Under the pieces are notes generated by a model. It was not told where the DNA came from. It ran no database searches and was given only the letters and a program-made list of their open reading frames with translations. Source: an uncultured Corynebacterium sp. (GTDB lineage: Bacteria; Actinomycetota; Actinomycetes; Mycobacteriales; Mycobacteriaceae). Taken from it: 50,709 nt of DNA. The DNA lies in contig NZ_CAMIFY010000014.1 of NCBI RefSeq assembly GCF_946222985.1, positions 1 through 50,709 on the forward strand. Direction: 5' to 3'. Below are positions 33,180-41,210 of this stretch, one piece after another. Made by a program: the position numbers and the translations under genes. Numbering within the stretch: position 1 is the stretch's first letter; each line of letters begins with the position of its first letter.

Positions 33180-33867
33180 AGCGCCGGCGCTGACGCTCGG
33201 TGAGCGCGGAGTCGTTTCGGCGAATGCGGATGGCGCGGGTCCGCTGGAGTTCGGTCATGGCGGAGCGGGCGTCGGCGTCGGAAAGCAAAGCGAGGCCCGG
33301 GAGGCCGTCGGCGAAGACGATGCGACGACCGGGGGTGGCCCCGGCGACGTGGAGGGCGGCTCGGACGCGGTCGGCCGGGGCCGTGGAGTCGGAGGGAAAT
33401 TCGTCCGGTAGCGGCAGCGGCGGGGGTGCGATGTCGGAATCGGGGCGACGGAACACCCACCAGGCGATCACGGTGGCAGTGACGGCGACGATGCCGATGG
33501 CGGCGGGCACGGGCACGTCGAAGACCTCGACGAGGACGTGGCGTACGCCGCGACCGCCGAACGTCAATCCCAGGAGTATCAGGGTATCCAGGGCATTCGA
33601 CCAGTCGGACACGGCGTTGGGGGCCATGCGGACCGGCCGGACGCGGTTGATGATCAGCACGTGGGCGATCAGCAGCACCATCGCGACGAGCACGGTCAGC
33701 CACGCCGCGGCCGGGAGCCCGGGCCAGGCGAGCGCGCCCGTGACCGTGCCGACGAAGATCGCCGGAATGCCCGCGAGAACGGGGGATGCGAGCCTGCGCG
33801 TCAGTTTCGCCGCCACGTCCCCTGCGGTGATGGTGGTGGGGGAGGTGTCCCCGGGGGTGGTGGCCAT
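33130..33867 (-). CDS. Hypothetical membrane protein
   Basis: A 245-residue protein I do not recognise. About four hydrophobic segments lie within residues 30-135 (VLAGIPAIFVGTVTGAL; LTVLVAMVLLIAHVLII; LDTLILLGLTFG; IGIVAVTATVIAWWVF). A Pro-rich linker and a cytoplasmic domain of about 80 residues with a winged-helix-like look follow (SDADARSAMTELQRTRAIRIRR). ATG 33867 precedes ATTPGDTSPTT. The 3' end overlaps the DUF2306 gene tail by 50 bp in convergent orientation. Confidence 0.65.
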   Translation of the reverse strand: MATTPGDTSPTTITAGDVAAKLTRRLASPVLAGIPAIFVGTVTGALAWPGLPAAAWLTVLVAMVLLIAHVLIINRVRPVRMAPNAVSDWSNALDTLILLGLTFGGRGVRHVLVEVFDVPVPAAIGIVAVTATVIAWWVFRRPDSDIAPPPLPLPDEFPSDSTAPADRVRAALHVAGATPGRRIVFADGLPGLALLSDADARSAMTELQRTRAIRIRRNDSALTERQRRRFTVSLTGPPATASSGR

Positions 33868-33977
33868 CGCGTCCCTTCGCGTCGCGTGTGCGGTCGCCTC
33901 CAGTGTGGCACCCCCGTGGGCCGGGCAAGCGAGCCGCCCCGTTCTCCGGAGCATGCCTCGCGGAAGGTGGGCGCGGC

Positions 33978-33983
33978 TATGCT
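33978..33983 (+). promoter_or_regulatory. -10 element, leaderless start of mhuD
   Basis: TATGCT ends 7 nt before ATG 33991; no ribosome-binding site is present. Confidence 0.5.
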
Positions 33984-33990
33984 CGCGGCC

Positions 33991-34299
33991 ATGAGCATCG
34001 TGAAGATCAACGCCATTTCCGTTCCCGAAGGCGCCGGCGAGGAGCTGGAGCGCCGCTTCGCCGCCCGCGCCGGTTCCATCGACGGCCAGCCCGGCTTCGA
34101 GGGGTTCCAGCTGCTGCGCCCCACCGCCGGCGACGACCGCTACTTCGTGGTCACCCATTGGGCCGACGAGGAGTCCTTCGCCGCCTGGCGCGACGGCGAC
34201 GCCCGCGCCGCCCATGCCGGCGGGCACGGCAAGCCGGTGGCGTCGGGTGCGCAGCTGCTCGAGTTCGACGTCGTCCTGGACGTGCCCGCCAAGAAATAG
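33991..34299 (+). CDS. mhuD: Haem-degrading monooxygenase, MhuD-type
   Basis: A 102-residue antibiotic-biosynthesis-monooxygenase-fold protein, predicted to cleave haem and release iron. Similarity to M. tuberculosis MhuD (recalled) is strong: MSIVKINAISVP and PGFEGFQLLRP align closely. The MhuD active-site residues are at the same numbers: Asn7, Trp66 and the haem-ligand His75 (AAHAG). MhuD makes mycobilin without CO release; the same product is expected but not proven here. Stands alone behind its own -10 box; no iron-regulator site was recognised. Confidence 0.88.
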   Translation: MSIVKINAISVPEGAGEELERRFAARAGSIDGQPGFEGFQLLRPTAGDDRYFVVTHWADEESFAAWRDGDARAAHAGGHGKPVASGAQLLEFDVVLDVPAKK

Positions 34300-34319
34300 G
34301 GCCCCGCGTTCGCCCCTTC

Positions 34320-34347
34320 GCCGTCGGCCGTCATGGCCGGCGGCTTT
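34320..34347 (+). terminator. mhuD terminator
   Basis: GCCGTCGGCC (34320-34329), loop GTCAT, GGCCGGCGGC (34335-34344), one mismatch, then TTT. Confidence 0.6.
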
Positions 34348-34536
34348 CGCGTGCTTCCGTGCGGTGGTCGCGGGGTTTTCGTGCACATGTGATGCCATCC
34401 TCGGCGGCGGCTGATGCATCGTCGCAGGTGGAGGGCTTTATATGTGAAGCAGTGGCACCATATGCGCACGAAACTCGGATGTGCGAGAGCGGGGTCCGTT
34501 GGCGGCGACCTCGGTTGTCGGGGGCGTGACCGGCAT

Positions 34537-34547
34537 GCTTGACGACG
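34537..34547 (+). repeat. GCTTGACGACG word serving as a possible -35 of imuA'
   Basis: Its TTGACG (34539-34544) is 18 bp from TACACT (34563-34568). Confidence 0.75.
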
Positions 34548-34594
34548 TCTCCGCCGCGCGCATACACTTTCGAACGTAGGAAGTATGTTCGAAA
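34539..34594 (+). promoter_or_regulatory. imuA' promoter with LexA-like operator
   Basis: TTGACG, 18-bp spacer, TACACT. Then TTTCGAACGTA (34568-34578) and TATGTTCGAAA (34584-34594) form an 11-bp inverted repeat (one mismatch) over the expected transcription start. The half-sites TCGAAC and GTTCGA match actinobacterial SOS boxes, but the gap between them is 11 bp instead of 4. Confidence 0.55.
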
Positions 34595-34619
34595 AATTGC
34601 GGGAGGCGGGAGGGTCGAC

Positions 34620-35483
34620 ATGTCCGCTTTGCGTGCCGTGCCGGACCTCACGGGGTTGGATCGCGCGGATACCGTGGCGGCCCTGCGCAAGACCATGGCC
34701 GGGCTGGGGGCGGCGGTCCCCGAATCGACCGGCGGGGTCGACGACGGTTACGGCCCCGGCGGCTTCGTCGGCGACGGTGTGGCGGGCAGTGTCGATTCCG
34801 ACGTCGCCGCAGATGAGGGTGCTCGATCCGGTGCGACCGCAACCGGCGCCGGGCGGGTTCCGGTGCCCGCCGGGCTGGCGGGAATCCTCGACGGCGGCCT
34901 GGTCAAGGGCACCGTCACCTCCATCGACGCCGCCGGTGCGGTGGTCGCGGGCATTCTCGCCGAAGTCACCGCCGCCGGCGGCCACGTCGCCCTCGTCGGA
35001 CTTCCCGATTTCTCCGCGCTGAGCATCCTCGAACACGGAGGCGATCTGCGCCGGGTCCTCGACGTTCCCGAACCGGGGGAGTCGCCGCTGGAGGTCGTCG
35101 GGTTGCTGGCGGACGGGGTGGACGTGATCGTCGTCAAGCTCGAACGCACTCCGCCGCCGTCGGCGGCGCGGCCCGTCATGGCGCGGCTGCGGGGGTCCGG
35201 GTGCGCGCTGCTCCATGTCGGCGAGGGCTGGCCCGGGGCGAAGGCGGCGGTGGCGTCGCGGGTCACGGCCATCCATGGGCTCGGCGTCGGGCACGGGCGC
35301 ATCCGCGGCGTCGAGTTCCACGTCACCGCCCGTGGTGCGGGGCGGCCGGAGCGCGGCGTGCGCTGGGCGGTCGGCGAATGTCCGGCGTCGGAGGCCGCCG
35401 CCGCGGCGTGGGACGGCGCCGGTGCCGGCGGACGCGCCCATTCCGACACCGCCGCGCCGGTGCCGCTGCGGAGGGTCGACTGA
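34620..35483 (+). CDS. imuA': Mutasome protein ImuA'
   Basis: A 287-residue RecA-like protein of the SOS mutasome, thought to assist ImuB and DnaE2 in error-prone lesion bypass. The core starts at about residue 82 (VPAGLAGILDGGLVKGTV), and no Walker A remains, as in the family. An acidic, low-complexity region (about 35-80) precedes it. Strong GGGAGGCGGGAGGG sits before ATG 34620. Its stop overlaps the imuB ATG (TGATG). Expected to be DNA-damage induced through the LexA-like dyad. Confidence 0.82.
   Translation: MSALRAVPDLTGLDRADTVAALRKTMAGLGAAVPESTGGVDDGYGPGGFVGDGVAGSVDSDVAADEGARSGATATGAGRVPVPAGLAGILDGGLVKGTVTSIDAAGAVVAGILAEVTAAGGHVALVGLPDFSALSILEHGGDLRRVLDVPEPGESPLEVVGLLADGVDVIVVKLERTPPPSAARPVMARLRGSGCALLHVGEGWPGAKAAVASRVTAIHGLGVGHGRIRGVEFHVTARGAGRPERGVRWAVGECPASEAAAAAWDGAGAGGRAHSDTAAPVPLRRVD
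35129..35139 (-). repeat. GCTTGACGACG word (intragenic)
   Basis: Exact minus-strand copy inside imuA', encoding part of V-V-K. Confidence 0.7.
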
Positions 35484-37147
35484 TGCGGATCCTCGGCCTG
35501 TGGCTGCCGGACTGGCCGATTCAGGCGGCGCTGGCCGCGGGGGCCGCGGGTGACGCGGGGCCGGCGGCGTCGATCGCCATCGTCGACGACGCGACCGTCG
35601 CGGCCTGCTCCGATGCGGCGCGGCGAGCGGGCGTGCGGCGCGGGCAGGCGCGCCGACATGCGCAGGCGGCGTGCCCGGATCTGGTCGTCGTGGAGGCCGA
35701 CCCGGCCCGCGACGCCCGCGAGTTCGAGCCGGTGCTCGCCCGCATCGGCGACGTGGCCGCGGGAGTGGAGGCGCTGCGCCCCGGCCTGGTGGTCCTCGGC
35801 GCGGAGGGGCCGGCGAAGTACCACGGCGGCGAGGCCCGGGCGGTGGAGATGCTTCTCGACGCCGCGGCGCTGGCCGGCGCGGACTGCCTGGCGGGCATCG
35901 CCGACGACGTGATCACGGCGGTGCTCGCCGCGCGCCGCGGGGTGCAGCTGCCCGTCGGCGGCGGCCCGGATTTCCTGCGCGGGGTGTCGCTGGCTGAGGT
36001 CGCCGCGGAGTCCGCGCTGGATTTCCCCGTCGAATTGGGCCGGGCGTGGGTGGACCTGGGGTTGCGGACGCTCGGCGACGTCGCGGCGCTGCCCGCCCGC
36101 GACGTCGCGGGTCGGTTCGGCGCGGAAGGCGCGCGGTGGCGCAAGGTCGCCGAAGGGGCGTTGGAACGGTCGGTCTCGCCGCGGGCGCCGAGCCGCGATC
36201 TGGCGATCGTCCATCGTCCCGAGGAGACGCTGACCCGCGTCGATGCGGCGGCGTTCATCGCCCGCGCGTTGGCCGCGAGGCTGCACGGCAGCTTGCGCGA
36301 GCACGGGCTGGCCTGCCATCGGTTGGCGGTCACCGCCGAGTTCACCGACGGTGCCGAGCTGCGGCGCATTTGGCGGTGCGCCGGGCCCCTCGACGAGTCG
36401 GCGACGGCCGATCGGGTGCGCTGGCAGCTCGACGGGTGGTTGACGGGGCGCGCCATCGCGGCGTCCGAAAGCGGGCGCGGCACGGACGGCGGCGGCCATG
36501 CCGATTCCGGTGATCCGGGCGATCTGGGAGACCCCGACGACGGCGTCACCGACGATCGCGGCATCGCGGCGCTGATCCTCGAACCCCTCGACGTCGTCGT
36601 CGCAGGCGTGGAACGCGACGCCCTGTGGGGCGGTGCCGACGCCGCGGCCGAAAGAGCCGGGCGAGCCGCCGCCCGCGTGCAGGGCCTGCTCGGCCCGGAG
36701 GCCGTGCGACGCCCCGTCGACGTCGGCGGACGCGGTCCCGTCGAACGCGTCGCGCTCGTGCCCGTGGGGGAGGAGGCGCCGCGGGAGACGGGCCGCTGGC
36801 CGGGTGCGTTGCCCGCGCCGAGCCCGGCGGTGGCGCCGTCACCGTCGGCGCGGCACCCGGCGGCGAAGACCGAATTGCTCGACGCCGAGGGGAGGGCGGT
36901 GGCCGTCACCGGCCGCGGCACGCTCACCGGTGCTCCCGCCGTGCTGCGGTGGGGCGGCCGCGATCACGCGGTCACGGCGTGGGCGGGGCCGTGGCCCGTC
37001 GATGAGCGATGGTGGACTCCCGACGAGGCCCGTCGGGCGGCGCGCATGCACGTCGCGGTGGACGGGCAGCGGCGATCGACCGGGCCCCAGGCGTTTTTGC
37101 TCATCGGGCACGCCGGGCGTTGGCGGATCGAGGGCAGATACGGCTAG
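35483..37147 (+). CDS. imuB: Mutasome adaptor ImuB (inactive Y-family polymerase)
   Basis: A 554-residue Y-family-like protein that recruits DnaE2 and the beta clamp. The N-terminus RILGLWLPDWPIQAAL replaces the catalytic VDMDAFFA of DinB, and VEALRPGLVVLGAEG replaces the SIDEAYLD acidic pair, so it should lack polymerase activity, as known for ImuB. The little-finger-like region starts near 230. A Gly/Asp repeat insert lies around 330-355 and a Pro/Ala linker near 435-450. The end (WRIEGRYG) is typical. Its stop codon is inside a 15-bp tandem repeat. Confidence 0.9.
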   Translation: MRILGLWLPDWPIQAALAAGAAGDAGPAASIAIVDDATVAACSDAARRAGVRRGQARRHAQAACPDLVVVEADPARDAREFEPVLARIGDVAAGVEALRPGLVVLGAEGPAKYHGGEARAVEMLLDAAALAGADCLAGIADDVITAVLAARRGVQLPVGGGPDFLRGVSLAEVAAESALDFPVELGRAWVDLGLRTLGDVAALPARDVAGRFGAEGARWRKVAEGALERSVSPRAPSRDLAIVHRPEETLTRVDAAAFIARALAARLHGSLREHGLACHRLAVTAEFTDGAELRRIWRCAGPLDESATADRVRWQLDGWLTGRAIAASESGRGTDGGGHADSGDPGDLGDPDDGVTDDRGIAALILEPLDVVVAGVERDALWGGADAAAERAGRAAARVQGLLGPEAVRRPVDVGGRGPVERVALVPVGEEAPRETGRWPGALPAPSPAVAPSPSARHPAAKTELLDAEGRAVAVTGRGTLTGAPAVLRWGGRDHAVTAWAGPWPVDERWWTPDEARRAARMHVAVDGQRRSTGPQAFLLIGHAGRWRIEGRYG

Positions 37148-37237
37148 GGCAGATACGGCTAGGGCGGGTGAGGCTGGGCGGGTGCGGCTGGGCCAGGTGT
37201 GGCTAGGGCAGTTGCGGCGAGAGCAGCTACGACTGAG
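37133..37237 (+). repeat. Seven 14-16-bp tandem units spanning the imuB stop codon
   Basis: GGCAGATACGGCTAG (37133-37147) contains the last four codons and stop of imuB. It is repeated exactly at 37148-37162 and then in five diverging units. Units 1, 2 and 5 end in TAG, and stops also appear in other units. Confidence 0.85.
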
Positions 37238-37244
37238 GCGCCGG

Positions 37245-37934
37245 CTAGCTGGTCTGGATGTCGATGATCAGGCGAGTCGGGTTGCTGGCCTTGAACACCT
37301 TGAACGGGCGGCGCTCGCCGTCGATGCCGGCGAGGTACTGCGTGGTGCCCTCGAAGGTGCCGAAACCACGGACCTCCGACACCGCCGTCGTATCCGCCGG
37401 GCGCACCGGGCCGGACGGGTAATCCTCGACGTTGAAATCGAAGGGGTAGCCGGTGCCGCGCACGTCGATGGACAGCTTGTGATCGCCGTTGACGCTCAGC
37501 GGGTTGCCGCTGCCCTGCTGGGTCGGCATGTCCTCGTACCGCACCCAGTAACCGGGGGCGCCGTCGCCCATGAACTCGATGACGATGCGGTCGAATCCGT
37601 CGTGTGAACCGATGCGCACGTCGCGGATGCCGAGGTAGGAGCCGTCGGCCGGGGCGGCCTCGGCGGCGGACATCGAGTAGTCGCCCTCCGGGGCGGGGTC
37701 GGATTCCAGCGTCGCCGCCGTCGAACCGTCGCTCTTCTGCGCCGCCCCCGACGCACCCGACGACGACGTCGCGTCCTCCGAACGCATGGACACCGCGGAC
37801 TGGACGTCCGGGTCGTCGCTGTCGGAGGAACATGCCACGAGCCCGAACGTCAGCGCGCCGACGGCGACGAGGGCGCCGACGGAACGAAGCGCGACGCGAT
37901 TCGGGTGATTCGAGGGGCGGGGCATGTGACTCAT
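37245..37934 (-). CDS. AMIN-like domain lipoprotein
   Basis: A 229-residue secreted lipoprotein. Basic N-terminus, hydrophobic core (VGALVAVGALTFGL) and lipobox LVAC with the lipidated Cys at about residue 35. A Ser/Asp-rich linker (to about 90) precedes an AMIN-like beta domain (IGSHDGFDRIVIEFMGDGAPGYWVRY, then FKVFKASNPTRLIIDIQTS), a fold that often binds cell-wall glycans. ATG 37934 is supported by a complete promoter and leaderless spacing. Actinobacteria carry several such proteins; the role is unknown. Confidence 0.82.
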   Translation of the reverse strand: MSHMPRPSNHPNRVALRSVGALVAVGALTFGLVACSSDSDDPDVQSAVSMRSEDATSSSGASGAAQKSDGSTAATLESDPAPEGDYSMSAAEAAPADGSYLGIRDVRIGSHDGFDRIVIEFMGDGAPGYWVRYEDMPTQQGSGNPLSVNGDHKLSIDVRGTGYPFDFNVEDYPSGPVRPADTTAVSEVRGFGTFEGTTQYLAGIDGERRPFKVFKASNPTRLIIDIQTS

Positions 37935-37941
37935 GGGACCG

Positions 37942-37970
37942 ACCGTAGGCGTGGATAATTAGATTGGCAA
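37942..37970 (-). promoter_or_regulatory. Promoter of the AMIN-like lipoprotein (leaderless)
   Basis: Minus strand: -35 TTGCCA (37970-37965), 17-bp spacer, -10 TACGGT (37947-37942), 7 nt to ATG 37934. Confidence 0.65.
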
Positions 37971-38081
37971 TCAGCTGAACGGACAAAACCCCAGGTCGCA
38001 GTTGCCAGAGTGCAAAGTGTTGTAAAACGGTGACCTACCGGGGGAGTCGAACGCGGCGACAACCACCTCAACGGGGTGAGT

Positions 38082-38087
38082 TAGGCT
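38082..38087 (+). promoter_or_regulatory. -10 element, leaderless start of the sucrase/ferredoxin-like gene
   Basis: TAGGCT ends 6 nt before ATG 38094; no convincing -35. Confidence 0.45.
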
Positions 38088-38093
38088 GAACTC

Positions 38094-39161
38094 ATGACGG
38101 ATTCGGTGTGCTCTGACCTGGTGCACGAGCCGCTGCCGGGCACGGCGAAGAACGGTTCGCTGTTCATCGCGCTCGAGCATCAGCTCGGCTGGAGTCACGA
38201 CATCCTCGACGGCGGGGTCTTCGGCGACGAGCTCACGGCCCGCATCAAGGAGTGGCTGGCCGAGCGCGACGGCTCCCTGCAGTTGATTCGCCGCCCCGGG
38301 CGCATCGGGCAGGTCCCCTGCGACGGCGTGACCATGTACGTCGCGCATTGCCCGCCGGAGATCCCGGCGCCCGCGTCACCGGGCGAACAGCGCGACGAGA
38401 CCGCCGAGCCCGGCGATGAAACCGCCGCCACGTCCGCCGCCTCCGATGCCGTGGCCGGCCCACGACTGGAAGTGCGCAAGGTCCGCGACGTCGAAGAGAT
38501 GCTGTCGCTGGACGTTCGGCTGGGACGGCCGACCGAGGGGGCGGTGGACGTCGACAAGCCTCTGTTGCTGGTGTGCACGCACGGCAAACGCGATCAATGC
38601 TGCGCGGTCAAGGGACGCCCCGTGGCGCAGGCCCTGTCCACCATCCACCCCGACGTCGTGTGGGAGACCTCCCACTCGAAGGGCCACCGGTTCGCGCCGG
38701 CGTTGGTGCTGCTGCCGTGGAACTACTCGTACGGGCGGCTGTCGGCGAAGGAAACCAACGACATGCTCGACGACGCCTACTCCGGGGTCCTCCATCGCGG
38801 CGGCTGCCGCGGACGCGGGGTGTGGGATCCCCGTGGCCAGGTCGCGGAGCTGGCCGCGCGGGAGACGGCCGGCGAGTGGGGGATGGACGCGGTGGCGTCG
38901 GTGGAATCGTCCGACGTCGTCGACGCGGTCCTGGCCGACGGCGCGCACGGCGGCGGCCTGCTGCCCGAGGTCGTCGAGGGACTGCGGTCGGTGTTCGTCG
39001 GCGATCCCGCCGCCGACGCCGCCGCGGTGGTCGCCTTCGCCGACGGGCGCCGGTTCGGGGTGGCGCTGCGCCGGATCGTCACCGAAGGCGTCCTGTCGTC
39101 GTGCGGTGACGCGCCCGGCCCGAAGAAGGGCTGGCGGGCCGAGGCGACGGTCGAGCTGTAG
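38094..39161 (+). CDS. Sucrase/ferredoxin-like (thioredoxin-fold Fe-S) protein
   Basis: A 355-residue protein of the Suc_Fer-like family (Apd1/Aim32 relatives). The N-terminal CSDLVHEPLPGTAK is a family signature. LLLVCTHGKRDQCCAVKGRPVAQAL holds the cysteines and WETSHSKGHRFAP the His pair that, in studied members, bind a [2Fe-2S] cluster. FAPALVLLPWNYSYGRL follows. Residues about 90-125 are an Ala/Thr/Glu-rich insert. Physiological role unknown (redox). No signal peptide. Confidence 0.85.
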   Translation: MTDSVCSDLVHEPLPGTAKNGSLFIALEHQLGWSHDILDGGVFGDELTARIKEWLAERDGSLQLIRRPGRIGQVPCDGVTMYVAHCPPEIPAPASPGEQRDETAEPGDETAATSAASDAVAGPRLEVRKVRDVEEMLSLDVRLGRPTEGAVDVDKPLLLVCTHGKRDQCCAVKGRPVAQALSTIHPDVVWETSHSKGHRFAPALVLLPWNYSYGRLSAKETNDMLDDAYSGVLHRGGCRGRGVWDPRGQVAELAARETAGEWGMDAVASVESSDVVDAVLADGAHGGGLLPEVVEGLRSVFVGDPAADAAAVVAFADGRRFGVALRRIVTEGVLSSCGDAPGPKKGWRAEATVEL

Positions 39162-39168
39162 GGGGAGA

Positions 39169-39214
39169 GCTTCGGACTCGAGTTTCGGACTCGAGCCCCG
39201 GCAGCGAGCCCCGG
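39169..39214 (+). repeat. Short direct repeats after the sucrase/ferredoxin-like gene
   Basis: TTCGGACTCGAG occurs twice 13 bp apart, followed by two copies of GAGCCCCGG. They lie just behind a stop codon but do not include it. Confidence 0.65.
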
Positions 39215-39240
39215 AACCTGGGGCGGGGCCGAACATGCGA

Positions 39241-39277
39241 CGGCGGCGGCGACCACATGACGTGGTCGCCGCCGTCG
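39241..39277. terminator. Strong hairpin between convergent genes
   Basis: A 16-bp stem (39241-39256 with 39262-39277, one G-U pair) and 5-nt loop ATGAC, with no T-run. Probably a bidirectional terminator for the sucrase/ferredoxin-like gene and metI. Confidence 0.65.
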
Positions 39278-39324
39278 GCGTTGCGGGGCCCGGAGCGCGC
39301 CCGGGCCCGGGCGGGGTCGGTGGC

Positions 39325-40041
39325 CTAGCGGCGCATGACCTTCTTCGCCAGGAAATTGCCCAGCAGCTGGGCGGCCTGAACGATGAGGATGATCACCAGC
39401 GTGGTCACCAGCGTGACGTTCCAGTCGAAGGCGCGGTAGCCGTAGACGATCGCGAAGTCGCCGAGTCCGCCGCCGCCGATGTAGCCGGCCATGGCGGACA
39501 TGTCGACCACCGCGATGAACGCGAAGGTGTAGCCCATGATCAGCGGGCCGAGGGCCTCCGGGACGATGACGGTGCGGATGATCCGCCACGGGCTCGCGCC
39601 CATCGCGCGGGCCGCCTCGATGACGCCCGGGTCGATGGCCAGGAGGTTCTGTTCGACCAGGCGGGCCACGGCGAAGGACGCGGCGATGGTCATGACGAAG
39701 ATCGCCGCCTCGGTGCCGATGGTTTTGCCCACCGCCAGCTTGGTCAGCGGGCCGACGGCCGTGACCAGGATGATGAACGGGATGGGGCGGACGAAGTTCA
39801 CCGCCAGGTTGAGCAGCGTGTGCAGCGGGCCCGACGGCAGCACGCCGGAGGACCGCGAGACGTAGAGCAGCACGCCCAGCGCGAGGCCGACGATGCCGCC
39901 GATGATCATGGTCAGGCCGACCATCCACAGCGTTTCGCCGAAGGCCTCCCACATGCGCGGGCCGAGCTGATCCCAGTTGGTCTCGCGGGCGAGGAGGGCC
40001 ACGGTCGCGCCGTCGACGGCGGGAGCGGTGGAGCCGATCAT
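39325..40041 (-). CDS. metI: Methionine ABC transporter permease MetI
   Basis: A 238-residue permease with about five membrane helices. The EAA loop EAARAMGASPWRIIRTVIVPEALGPLI contacts MetN; FVRPIPFIILVTAVGPLT and AGYIGGGGLGDFAI are MetI features. The ATG overlaps the metN stop. It ends the metQ-metN-metI operon. Confidence 0.94.
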   Translation of the reverse strand: MIGSTAPAVDGATVALLARETNWDQLGPRMWEAFGETLWMVGLTMIIGGIVGLALGVLLYVSRSSGVLPSGPLHTLLNLAVNFVRPIPFIILVTAVGPLTKLAVGKTIGTEAAIFVMTIAASFAVARLVEQNLLAIDPGVIEAARAMGASPWRIIRTVIVPEALGPLIMGYTFAFIAVVDMSAMAGYIGGGGLGDFAIVYGYRAFDWNVTLVTTLVIILIVQAAQLLGNFLAKKVMRR

Positions 40042-41210
40042 CGCAGCACCTCGCTTTCGGTGAACTCGTTGAGCTTTGCGACGACGCGCTCGGCTGCCGC
40101 GGACACGTCCGCCGCGGCGGAGCCGGTGGTCGCGGTGGCCGAATCGGCGTTGACGTCGGTGCCGGTGCCGGCATCTCCGTCACCGATTCCCGCCGCGCTC
40201 AGTCGCAGCGTCAGCCGACCGAAGGAACGCGACTGCACGTTGGTGACCGAACCGTGGGCGACGGTGGCCTCCAGGCCTTCCCCGCGGGCGACGTCGAGCA
40301 CGCGGCCCAGCGGCACGCCGTCGTCGACGCGGACGGTGACCAGGGCGGCCGATCCGTCGTCGAGCGAACCGACGGCGGAGTCGAGCTCGCGGCCCTCGGG
40401 CCGGTCGCGCAGCGCCGTGGCGGCGAAGCGGCGGCCGACCTCCGTGGTGGGGCCGGCGAAGAGATCGTGGACCGTGGCGTGCTCGACGACACGGCCGTTT
40501 TCCATCACCGCGACGGTGTCGGCGATGGCGCGCACCACCGACATCTCGTGGGTGATCAGCACGATGGTCACGCCGAACTTGCGGTTGACCTCGCGCAGCA
40601 GCTCCAGGACATCGGCGGTGGTCTCGGGGTCGAGCGCCGAGGTGGCCTCGTCGGCGAGCAGCAGCGACGGGTTGGTCGCCAACGCGCGGGCGATGCCGAC
40701 GCGCTGCTTCTGGCCGCCCGACAGCTGCTCCGGGTAGGACGAGCCGCGGTCGCCCAGGCCGACGAACTCGAGGAGTTCGGCGACGCGGGTCTTGCGCTCG
40801 GCGCGGTCCATGCCGGCCAGCTCCAGCGGGTAGGCGACGTTGCCGGCCACCGTGCGGGAGCTGAACAGGTTGAACTGCTGGAAGATCATGCCGATGTCCC
40901 GGCGCACCGCCCGCAGCTGACTCTCCTTCATTCCGGCGATGTCGACGCCGTCGAGGAGGACCTCGCCCGACGTCGGCGACTCCAGGCCGTTGATCAGGCG
41001 GATCAGCGTGGACTTGCCGGCGCCGGAGTAGCCGATGACGCCGAGGATGTGGCCGGGTTCGACCGTCACCGTCACGTCGTCGAGGGCGGTGGTGTCCGTT
41101 TTGCCGGTGCGGAAAACCTTGGAAACGCCGCGCAGCTCGACGCGGGTGCCGGGCCGGGTGGCCGCGGCGTTCGCATCGAGCTGGTGGGGCGCGTTGGCGC
41201 TATTCGGCAT
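40038..41210 (-). CDS. metN: Methionine ABC transporter ATPase MetN
   Basis: A 390-residue ATPase: Walker A GYSGAGKST at 60-68, signature LSGGQKQRVGIARAL, Walker B LLLADEATSALDPET, His switch ITHEMSVV. The C-terminal NIL domain (about 290-390) binds methionine and inhibits transport in homologues; here it contains an Ala/Thr/Asp low-complexity insert around 345-375. ATG 41210 overlaps the metQ end by 11 bp; an earlier in-frame Met would lie deep inside metQ and is rejected. The word GCTTTGCGACG is at 40073-40083. Confidence 0.93.
   Translation of the reverse strand: MPNSANAPHQLDANAAATRPGTRVELRGVSKVFRTGKTDTTALDDVTVTVEPGHILGVIGYSGAGKSTLIRLINGLESPTSGEVLLDGVDIAGMKESQLRAVRRDIGMIFQQFNLFSSRTVAGNVAYPLELAGMDRAERKTRVAELLEFVGLGDRGSSYPEQLSGGQKQRVGIARALATNPSLLLADEATSALDPETTADVLELLREVNRKFGVTIVLITHEMSVVRAIADTVAVMENGRVVEHATVHDLFAGPTTEVGRRFAATALRDRPEGRELDSAVGSLDDGSAALVTVRVDDGVPLGRVLDVARGEGLEATVAHGSVTNVQSRSFGRLTLRLSAAGIGDGDAGTGTDVNADSATATTGSAAADVSAAAERVVAKLNEFTESEVLR
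40073..40083 (+). repeat. GCTTTGCGACG word (intragenic)
   Basis: Exact copy near the 3' end of metN. Confidence 0.7.

Larger units (their letters stand above)
34300..34619. other. 320-bp region between mhuD and imuA'
   Basis: Contains the mhuD terminator, an AT-richer patch around 34436-34480 with no ORF, the 11-bp word (34537-34547) and the imuA' promoter with its LexA-like dyad. Confidence 0.55.

Noticed and set aside
23982..38559. Further near-matches GCTTNNCGACG (minus 23982 and plus 35851 GCTTCTCGACG; plus 7957 and minus 33277 GCTTTCCGACG; minus 38549 GCTTGTCGACG)
   Set aside because: They fit the outer bases only, and their number is closer to what codon usage could give; left out of the count of 23.
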